Below, piece after piece: positions 57,117 through 64,000 of a DNA stretch of 64,000 nucleotides. The notes beneath the pieces are model-generated. The model worked only from the letters and a program-made list of their open reading frames with translations, was not told the DNA's origin and made no database searches. Both the position numbers and the translations under genes were made by a program. The stretch spans positions 1 through 64,000 of the forward strand of contig CALUVH010000004.1 of the NCBI GenBank assembly GCA_944324175.1, given 5' to 3'. Source of the DNA: Candidatus Gastranaerophilales bacterium. GTDB lineage: Bacteria; Cyanobacteriota; Vampirovibrionia; Gastranaerophilales; Gastranaerophilaceae. The stretch's first letter is position 1, and each line of letters begins with the position of its first letter.

Positions 57117-57130
57117 ATTTTCACCTTAAT

Positions 57131-57145
57131 TGATAATTATTCTCA
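57131..57145. promoter_or_regulatory. Fur/PerR-box-like inverted repeat
   Basis: TGATAAT-T-ATTCTCA is a 7-1-7 inverted repeat with one mismatch, close to Fur/PerR box consensus, 15 bases upstream of the regulator's start. Confidence 0.65.
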
Positions 57146-57237
57146 TTTTTTCATAATTTATAAAAAATGTCAATAGGTATGTTTACATATCTTTATATAT
57201 TGGGCAAATTTCGGTAAATATTGGGTTTAATAATAAT

Positions 57238-57504
57238 ATGGTAGATAGTGCGGGAATAAATCTAAATAATCAAAGATTTTCAGTAGGTGTGCTTACTCCT
57301 CCTGACAAGGTTAATCATTTTGTGTTGTATTCAGATCGTGAAGCTTCTCAGAATATTAAAAATGCACAGTATGATGTATATGTGAATACCAAAAAACCGA
57401 GTTTTGAGGACAGGTTTTCAACACCAAAGTCTGTTTTTTATTCGCTCGGAGTTATGCTATTAGCCCTAGGAACATTGGTAGTAAGGGGGAGAATAAAAAA
57501 ATAA
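57238..57504 (+). CDS. Hypothetical C-tail-anchored protein, 88 aa
   Basis: No family recognised. A polar N-terminal 65 residues are followed by one hydrophobic segment (VFYSLGVMLLALGTLVV) and a short basic end (RGRIKK), suggesting a C-terminal membrane anchor. No strong ribosome site precedes the ATG. Lies between the Fur gene (divergent) and the M16 peptidase. Confidence 0.5.
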   Translation: MVDSAGINLNNQRFSVGVLTPPDKVNHFVLYSDREASQNIKNAQYDVYVNTKKPSFEDRFSTPKSVFYSLGVMLLALGTLVVRGRIKK

Positions 57505-57583
57505 CTGACAGTGCTACTTTTCAATAATAAAAATTTATAGTATCATGTGTATCAAAGGTTGATTTATATGAGAGAGGGATAAT

Positions 57584-60175
57584 ATGAAAAAAGTAATTAG
57601 TCTTTTATTATTTTTTATAGTTGGAGTGATGGCTTATGCTGCGGATTTTCAGTTGTATAAGCTTGATAATGGTCAAAGTGTTATTATTCAGCAGGTGAAG
57701 AATAACCCGATTGTGACGATTGATACTTGGATAAAAACCGGTTCAATAAACGAGAACGATAAAAATAACGGTGTATCACATTTTTTGGAACATTTATTTT
57801 TTAAAGGGACCACAAACCACGCTCCAGGGGAATTTGATAAGATATTAGAGACAAAGGGGGCGATTACTAACGCCGCTACCAGTAAAGATTTTACGCATTA
57901 TTATATAACAATTCCATCAGAGTATTTTAATCTTGCGCTGGAAATGCACGCAGATATGTTAACCAATCCTCTTATCCCAAGTAAAGAGCTGGAAAAAGAA
58001 CGTAAGGTTGTAATAGAAGAAATTGCAAAGGACCAAAATTCACCGAACACGATATGTTATGACAATTTGATTAATCTGCTATATACAAATCATCCATATA
58101 AAAGAAAGGTAATAGGCACGAAGTCAATCATAGAAAATATAACCAGAGATGAGATTTTGGGATACTATCATGATTATTATAACCCTTCTAACATGGTTAC
58201 AGTGATAGTAGGTGATGTTGATCCAACAACAGCGATACAAAAAGTTAAAGAAAATTTTAGTGCTCAATATAAAAAGCCAATAAAAAATGTTTACCCGAAA
58301 GAAAATATTTTGACGTCACAAAAAAAAGCGACGGTATATTCCCCAACACAAGCAGGGTATATGTTGATAGGTTTCCGTGGAACTAAAATAGATGCTGCAG
58401 ATTCCTATGCTTTAGATGTTTTGGCTACGGTACTGGGTGATGGCAGATCATCTGTTTTGTATCAGGATATAAAAGAACAAAAACAGTTGGTAAGTAGTAT
58501 TGCAGCAGTAAATACGGGTTTTAAAGATGATGGCATTTTCTATATTTCTGCAAATTTTAAGCCTGAACAGTTGGAAAGACTGGAAAATGCAATTTTTGAT
58601 AATATTCAAAAAATTCAAAAAAATGGTATATCACAAAAACAGCTTCAATTGGCTAAGAATATAATTGAGCGAGATACTTATTACAGTCGTGAAAGTATAT
58701 CAAATATTGCAAGTGAGATGGGGTATACTTTTGTAACAACAGATGATGTGAAATTTTATGAGAATTATTTATGCCACGTAAAAAAAGTTACGGCAGCTGA
58801 TGTAAAAAGGGTTGCAAACAAGTATTTGGGAGAAGAAAAGAGTGCTATTTCTATAGTTTTGCCTGAAAAATATAAATCTGTAAAAAAAGAAACAGAAGTA
58901 AAGATTTCGGATTTACAGCCTGCAAAATTGATTAGTGAAAATAAAAATACCCAAAAATACCAGCTTGCAAATGGTGCTACTGTTCTTATAACTCCAAATG
59001 AAGTAAATGACATAATAGCTATTAGTATTTATAATAAAGGTGGCGCTTTGGCAGAAGACAAGGCAGGTGTTGCACAAGTCACAGCTTCTGTTTTGTTGAA
59101 AGGTACAAAAAATTATTCGTCATTGGAACTCGCGCAAACTTTGGAAGACAATGGCATTAAAATACAGCCTTCTGTAAAATCTGATGCATTTATTATAAAT
59201 GTTTTGACAACAAGAAATGAGTATGAGAAAACTTTAAGTATTTTGAAAGAAATTCTCAACGACGCAACGTTAGATGATTATGAAATTGAGAAGGTAAAAG
59301 ATACTACGATGCATTCTATAAAAAGTAGCAAAGATATGCCGTTAAATTTGGCTGTTGATGGTTATAAAACCTTAATCTACGAAAAATCTCCTTATTCTGT
59401 TTCAAATTCAATATTAGAAAAAACTATTCCAACTATAACCAAAGAAGAAATTGACAGTTACTATAGTAAAATTTTTAATCCGAATGATACTGTTATTTCA
59501 GTTAATGGTAATGTCGATTCGGAAAAAACACTAAAAGCTTTTGGAGATATTTTGAAGAAAAATTCACAAGAAAAGTTTGATTATCAAACTTATTCAAATA
59601 AAATACCATATAATAAATCTGTAAAATCTGTGGAGAAGAAAGTCAAGGATTTGAAGACCGATTGGATAATAATAGGCTGGCAGACCTCAGGTGTGAATGA
59701 TTTAAAAGATTATGCTACTTTGGAGGTAATCAATACTATCTTGGGTACGGGAATGGATTCAAGATTGTTTAAAAATATTCGAGATAAAGAAGGATTGGCT
59801 TACCAAATAGGTTCAGAATTTGCACCTAATGTTCTTCGCGGAGCATTTGTAACCTATATTGGTACAAATCATGAAAATTTAGATTTTGCAACACAAAAAA
59901 TGCTTCAAGAAGTTTTTAGATTTAAAACAGAATTTGTAAGTACAAAAGAGCTTGAAGAAGCAAAAGATAAAATCATCGGACAATACATAATCGGTCAAGA
60001 AACGAATTTAGATAAGGCTGCAACTATTGGCTGGTTTGAAACTTCCGGTCGAGGGTATGAGTTCAACGAACATTATAAAAAATTAATTAACAGCGTTACG
60101 GAATCAGATATCATTGAGGTTGCAAATAAATATTTTAATAACAATTACGTCATTTCAATAGTTAAGCCCGAATAA
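57584..60175 (+). CDS. Exported M16-family zinc peptidase, two-domain
   Basis: 863 residues with a signal peptide (MKKVISLLLFFIVGVMAYA). The N-terminal M16 domain has the inverted zinc motif VSHFLEHLFFKG (H-x-x-E-H, about 65-76) and the distal Glu in RKVVIEEIAKD. A second M16 unit (about 460-863) lacks HxxEH and serves as the structural half. Pitrilysin-like peptidases degrade small peptides; the substrate here is unknown. The stop codon lies inside a hairpin. Confidence 0.93.
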   Translation: MKKVISLLLFFIVGVMAYAADFQLYKLDNGQSVIIQQVKNNPIVTIDTWIKTGSINENDKNNGVSHFLEHLFFKGTTNHAPGEFDKILETKGAITNAATSKDFTHYYITIPSEYFNLALEMHADMLTNPLIPSKELEKERKVVIEEIAKDQNSPNTICYDNLINLLYTNHPYKRKVIGTKSIIENITRDEILGYYHDYYNPSNMVTVIVGDVDPTTAIQKVKENFSAQYKKPIKNVYPKENILTSQKKATVYSPTQAGYMLIGFRGTKIDAADSYALDVLATVLGDGRSSVLYQDIKEQKQLVSSIAAVNTGFKDDGIFYISANFKPEQLERLENAIFDNIQKIQKNGISQKQLQLAKNIIERDTYYSRESISNIASEMGYTFVTTDDVKFYENYLCHVKKVTAADVKRVANKYLGEEKSAISIVLPEKYKSVKKETEVKISDLQPAKLISENKNTQKYQLANGATVLITPNEVNDIIAISIYNKGGALAEDKAGVAQVTASVLLKGTKNYSSLELAQTLEDNGIKIQPSVKSDAFIINVLTTRNEYEKTLSILKEILNDATLDDYEIEKVKDTTMHSIKSSKDMPLNLAVDGYKTLIYEKSPYSVSNSILEKTIPTITKEEIDSYYSKIFNPNDTVISVNGNVDSEKTLKAFGDILKKNSQEKFDYQTYSNKIPYNKSVKSVEKKVKDLKTDWIIIGWQTSGVNDLKDYATLEVINTILGTGMDSRLFKNIRDKEGLAYQIGSEFAPNVLRGAFVTYIGTNHENLDFATQKMLQEVFRFKTEFVSTKELEEAKDKIIGQYIIGQETNLDKAATIGWFETSGRGYEFNEHYKKLINSVTESDIIEVANKYFNNNYVISIVKPE

Positions 60176-60188
60176 TTTCGGGCTTAAC
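60161..60188 (+). terminator. Hairpin spanning the M16 peptidase stop
   Basis: GTTAAGCCCGAA / TTCGGGCTTAAC, a 12-bp stem around the TAA stop. No T run follows, so it may be a stability element or bidirectional stop. Confidence 0.65.
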
Positions 60189-60213
60189 TAATATTGGATT
60201 GAATGTGAAAAAA

Positions 60214-60813
60214 CTACCAGTTGGTACGCGTAAGAATTTGTTTTGCTTTCTGGTTAAACATTTTATCTTTGTACCATATACCTTTAAATTTACCGTCTTC
60301 TTCATAGATATATTGTACATCCTTTGAATCAACGTAAATAGCGCTAATCATTTTACCGTTGGATTTATATTGTCTTGCATAGTATGGAAATTCGGGATAG
60401 TTTTCGCTTGTTTCATCAACATATCTTAAATTCCCTAGAGCATCATAGTAGTATGTGTTTCTTAAATTATTTTTATATTGAATAGCATAAATTATTAATA
60501 CCCCACCGCGTGTGTGAAATGCAGAAATGTTATATTCACCGGTTTCTTTGAATCCCTCAGCGGCGAGCATGTAATGCTTTTTGTATTCTCGATCCTTTAA
60601 AAAATCAGCATATTTGTTTCGGAACTCTTCTTTTGTATAATTGCCTTCAAAGCCTTCAAAGACAATACTTTTATACTTATCAACAGCTTCATCTCTTTGC
60701 TGTTGTGTGATGGTCAACCAGTCAAATGTAACCCCGCCTTCGATTACTGTATCCATTGCAAAGCTTGATGATGAAAGGATTATAAAACCTAATAGTAATA
60801 AAATTTTTTTCAT
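60214..60813 (-). CDS. Hypothetical exported protein, 199 aa
   Basis: A signal peptide (MKKILLLLGFIILSSSSFAM) is followed by a helical part and a beta-rich C-terminal part with repeated Tyr motifs (NTYYYDALGNLRYVDE, DVQYIYEEDGKFKGI) that recall YD/MORN-style strands. No family assigned. Start follows GGAGGGA on the minus strand. Confidence 0.7.
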   Translation of the reverse strand: MKKILLLLGFIILSSSSFAMDTVIEGGVTFDWLTITQQQRDEAVDKYKSIVFEGFEGNYTKEEFRNKYADFLKDREYKKHYMLAAEGFKETGEYNISAFHTRGGVLIIYAIQYKNNLRNTYYYDALGNLRYVDETSENYPEFPYYARQYKSNGKMISAIYVDSKDVQYIYEEDGKFKGIWYKDKMFNQKAKQILTRTNW

Positions 60814-60969
60814 TGTTCCCTCCTAATTGCATTATATGTGAAAAATGAATATTTATTCCACTTGACAAAGAAATTCAATGATAATGCAGCTTACAAGCTG
60901 TATGAATAAAGAGTATAACAGAATGTTACAAAAATTTAACAAAACTTTTAAGGAAAATCTCATATTTTC

Positions 60970-60997
60970 TTGACTAAAAAAATTGATGTACTATCAT
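60970..60997 (+). promoter_or_regulatory. Promoter of rpoB
   Basis: TTGACT and TATCAT with a 16-base spacer, giving a leader of about 180 bases. The leader holds no ORF of note; an A/T hairpin AATTGT / ACAATT with T's (about 61127..61147) could be a weak attenuator. The remainder of 60814..60969 shows nothing clear. Confidence 0.6.
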
Positions 60998-61184
60998 AAA
61001 AGAACATGAAAAAGTAAAGTCGGGTGGAGTGTGCCCAAATTGGTACAAACTACTTGAATAATAAAAAAGTTCATTTGCCTGAAACCCAGTTGAATGAAAG
61101 GTTAACAGCCTCAAGTTAGATTTTTAAATTGTAAAAAACAATTTTTTATATAGTACGTACACCATTTATAGACGAGGTGAATTG

Positions 61185-64000
61185 ATGTCTAACACAAAAT
61201 ATGCAAACAGAGTAACTCCGATGGGTATTCCGCATACCAGATTGGATGATTTACCAGACCTTATTGAAGTGCAAAAAAAATCTTTTGAGTGGTTTTTGAA
61301 AGAAGGGTTGAAAGAAGAATTGCTTTCATTCAGTCCTATCAAAGATTACACAGGAAGATTAGAGTTGCACTTTTTGCCTAATTATACTTTTGATAATGCA
61401 AAGTATACAATAGAAGAGGCAAGGATACACGATGCAACTTATGCTAAACAGTTGCGTGTAATGGTAAGATTAGTAAACCGTGACAGCGGTGAAATTAAGG
61501 AACAAGAAGTATATATCGGAGATATTCCGACGATGACTGATAAAGGTACGTTCATTGTAAACGGTGCAGAGCGTGTAATTGTATCGCAAATCGTTCGTTC
61601 TCCTGGTGTATATTTCAAACGTGAGGTATCTCCGGCGGGTAAACGTTTATATAACGCTACAATGATTCCAAACCGTGGCGCTTGGTTGAAGATAGAAACT
61701 GATTCAAATGATTTAATCTACGTAAAGATAGATAAGAATAGAAAAATCCTTGCTACAACTTTATTAAAGGCAATGGGTATTACAGTTTCTGAAATGGAAT
61801 CTTTATTTACACACTTTGAATTTTTGAAAAAAACTTTGGACAAAGACACAGCAGAAACAACTGATGATGCTTTGATTGAAGTATATAAAAAGTTACGCCC
61901 GGGTGATCCTGCGTCACCTCAAGGTGGTCGTTCAATATTGGAAGCACGTTTCTTTGATGAAAAGAAATATGATATCGGACGTGTTGGACGTTATAAATTA
62001 AATAAAAAGTTGAACTTGAATGTTCCTGCAAGTCAAAGGACATTAACAGTACAAGATATTGTAGCTTCAATAGAATACTTGATTAATTTGACATACGATG
62101 AAGGTACTGTTGATGATATTGACCACTTAGGAAACAGAAGAATTCGTTCAGTAGGTGAGTTGTTGCAAAATCAATTTAGAGTTGGTCTTTCAAGAATAGA
62201 AAGAATAGTAAAAGAAAGAATGACTCTTCAAGATTCTGAAACTCTTACTCCATTGAATTTGTTAAATACAAAACCTTTAGTGGCTTCATTGAAAGAATTT
62301 TTCGGTTCGTCTCAATTATCACAGTTCATGGATCAGATTAATCCATTAGCTGAGTTGACACACAAAAGACGTATATCAGCTTTAGGACCTGGTGGTTTGA
62401 TGAGAGAACGCGCAGGTTTTGCTGTTCGTGATATTCACCCTTCTCACTACGGTCGTATTTGTCCGATAGAAACTCCAGAAGGTCCGAACGCAGGTTTGAT
62501 AGGTTCATTAGCAACTCATGCCAAGGTAAATGATTACGGATTTATTGAATCACCTTTCTTTGTTGTAAAAGACGGCGTAGTGACAGATGAAGTTGTTTAT
62601 ATGACAGCAGATGAAGATGAAAATTTCCGTTGTGCTCCTGCTGACGTTAAGTTAAATCCTGATCGTACATTCAAGGATGAATATGTACCAATCAGATACA
62701 GATCTGAATTTATCATGGGTGAATCTAAAAGAGTCGATTATGTTGGTATTTCACCTATTCAAATTATTTCAGTTGCGACTTCGTTGATTCCATTCATAGA
62801 GCACGATGATGCTAACCGTGCATTGATGGGATCAAACATGCAACGTCAGTCTGTACCTCTTTTGATTACTCAAAGACCAGTGGTTGGTACAGGTATGGAA
62901 AAACGTGTTGCAAAAGATTCAGGAATGGTTCTTGTATCAGATTGTGATGGCGTTGTAGAAAGAGTTGTTGGTGAAGAAATTATCATTCGTGATGACCAAG
63001 GAAAACCTCATTTACACCAATTAATGAAATATGTAAGAAGTAACCAAGATACTTGTATTAACCAAAAACCTTTGGTACATGAAGGGGATAGGGTAAATGC
63101 AGGTGATATAATTGCAGACGGTGCCTCAACTTGTTGTGGAGAACTTTCGCTTGGTAAAAACGTGTTAGTAGCGTATATGCCTTGGGAAGGATACAACTAC
63201 GAGGATGCTATTTTGCTTTCAGAAAGATGTGTGCATGATGATATATTTACATCCGTTCACATTGAAAAATTAGAAATAGATGCAAGACAGACAAAACTTG
63301 GACCGGAAGAGATTACTCGCGAAATACCTAATGTTTCAGAAGATGCTTTGAGGCATTTGGATGAACGTGGTATTGTTCGTATCGGTGCTAGGGTTTATGC
63401 CGATGATATTTTGGTAGGTAAAGTTACTCCGAAGGGTGAATCTGAGCATCCGCCTGAAGAAAAATTGTTGAGAGCAATTTTTGCAGAAAAGGCAAGAGAT
63501 GTAAAAGATAATTCTTTACGAGTTCCACACGGTGAAGGTGGTAGAGTGCTCGACGTAAAAGTGTTTGATCGTGAGAAAGGTGACGAGTTGCCACCTGGAG
63601 CAAATACTGTAATTAGAGTATACATTGCTCAAAAGCGTAAGGTTTCGGTAGGTGATAAACTTTCTGGCCGTCACGGTAATAAAGGTATCGTATCAAGAAT
63701 ATTACCAAAAGAAGATATGCCGTTTATGCCGGATGGAACGCCTGTAGATATCGTATTGAATCCACTTGGTGTACCTTCTCGTATGAACGTAGGTCAAACT
63801 TATGAATTATTACTTGGCTTGGCAGCGTATTTGACAGGTAATCACTATGAAGCTCCTTCATTTGACGAGCGATATGGTGAAAATCAGTCAGAAATTGCAA
63901 CAAGAGAAGAGTTAATAAAAGGTATAAAAGAGTCAGGATGTGACTGGGTTGAACCATCAGGTAAAGTAAGACTTATTGACGGTAGAACTGGTGAACCGTT
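61185..64000 (+). CDS. rpoB: RNA polymerase beta subunit (3' partial)
   Basis: About 938 residues are visible before the window ends in frame. It opens with [20 protein letters not shown] and contains the rifampicin region [20 protein letters not shown] and [43 protein letters not shown] and the active-site Lys region [10 protein letters not shown]. Codons for the classic rifampicin sites look wild type. The start follows GAGGTGA. rplJL, normally just upstream, are 45 kb away. Confidence 0.98.
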   Translation, partial: MSNTKYANRVTPMGIPHTRLDDLPDLIEVQKKSFEWFLKEGLKEELLSFSPIKDYTGRLELHFLPNYTFDNAKYTIEEARIHDATYAKQLRVMVRLVNRDSGEIKEQEVYIGDIPTMTDKGTFIVNGAERVIVSQIVRSPGVYFKREVSPAGKRLYNATMIPNRGAWLKIETDSNDLIYVKIDKNRKILATTLLKAMGITVSEMESLFTHFEFLKKTLDKDTAETTDDALIEVYKKLRPGDPASPQGGRSILEARFFDEKKYDIGRVGRYKLNKKLNLNVPASQRTLTVQDIVASIEYLINLTYDEGTVDDIDHLGNRRIRSVGELLQNQFRVGLSRIERIVKERMTLQDSETLTPLNLLNTKPLVASLKEFFGSSQLSQFMDQINPLAELTHKRRISALGPGGLMRERAGFAVRDIHPSHYGRICPIETPEGPNAGLIGSLATHAKVNDYGFIESPFFVVKDGVVTDEVVYMTADEDENFRCAPADVKLNPDRTFKDEYVPIRYRSEFIMGESKRVDYVGISPIQIISVATSLIPFIEHDDANRALMGSNMQRQSVPLLITQRPVVGTGMEKRVAKDSGMVLVSDCDGVVERVVGEEIIIRDDQGKPHLHQLMKYVRSNQDTCINQKPLVHEGDRVNAGDIIADGASTCCGELSLGKNVLVAYMPWEGYNYEDAILLSERCVHDDIFTSVHIEKLEIDARQTKLGPEEITREIPNVSEDALRHLDERGIVRIGARVYADDILVGKVTPKGESEHPPEEKLLRAIFAEKARDVKDNSLRVPHGEGGRVLDVKVFDREKGDELPPGANTVIRVYIAQKRKVSVGDKLSGRHGNKGIVSRILPKEDMPFMPDGTPVDIVLNPLGVPSRMNVGQTYELLLGLAAYLTGNHYEAPSFDERYGENQSEIATREELIKGIKESGCDWVEPSGKVRLIDGRTGEP

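Overview
The window is AT-rich, gene-dense bacterial chromosome, mostly housekeeping genes. My best guess for the source is a gut member of the non-photosynthetic cyanobacterial sister group (Gastranaerophilales / Melainabacteria). This is inference. It rests on the low GC, proteins with prepilin-type N-termini (FTLAEVLITL-type), a YvcK/CofD protein with two N-terminal membrane helices, an anaerobe-type peroxide/oxygen defence set (rubredoxin, rubrerythrin, flavodiiron protein) and several small proteins with no family I recognise. No rRNA, CRISPR array or insertion sequence was seen.

Layout. 0-1 kb: 3' part of a prepilin-like protein with a hypervariable lectin-like C-terminus. 1.2-7 kb: zinc-ribbon protein, a MotA/MotB-like (ZorA/ZorB-like) pair coupled to a DUF711 gene, and a short uvrC. 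7.2-10 kb (accessory-looking): tRNA-Met, a small ORF with an 11-G tract, a complete paralogue of the first gene, palindromic repeats, a gene-tail remnant and an unknown gene. 10-15 kb: pxpA-like, yvcK, panB, panC. 15-16 kb: L10 leader, rplJ, rplL. 16-21 kb: nuclease and a giant helicase resembling an AddAB-like pair. 21-26 kb: coaD, rpmG, tRNA-Trp, secE, nusG, rplK, rplA, tmk. 26-31 kb: map, adk, gyrB on the minus strand. 31-42 kb: HD-GYP-like protein, ftsL, rsmH, gltX, pseudouridine synthase, lspA, leuS. 42-49 kb: murC, murB, ddl, ftsQ, nadE, a metallo-beta-lactamase-fold protein. 49-55 kb: rpmI, rplT, yajQ, XRE regulator, panD, a pseudopilin, thrS. 55-57 kb: oxygen/peroxide defence genes with a Fur-family regulator and a Fur-box-like site. 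57-64 kb: M16 peptidase and the start of rpoB.

How genes work together. panB, panC, panD and coaD cover much of coenzyme A synthesis. murC-murB-ddl-ftsQ form one overlapping operon for cell wall and division; rsmH-ftsL is a second division fragment. The usual rplKAJL-rpoBC block is split in three: rplJL at 15 kb, rplKA at 24 kb, rpoB at 61 kb.

Most striking signal. The two prepilin-like paralogues are almost the same for most of their length. In a 123-base block at the 3' end they differ at 35 positions, 29 of them in the first or second codon position, and nearly all changed codons end in C or T (NNY). The block ends in identical sequence. This is the footprint of a diversity-generating retroelement (DGR), in which AAC-type codons of a template are mutated at adenines. 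No reverse transcriptase or template repeat lies in the window, so the targets would have to be served from outside it.
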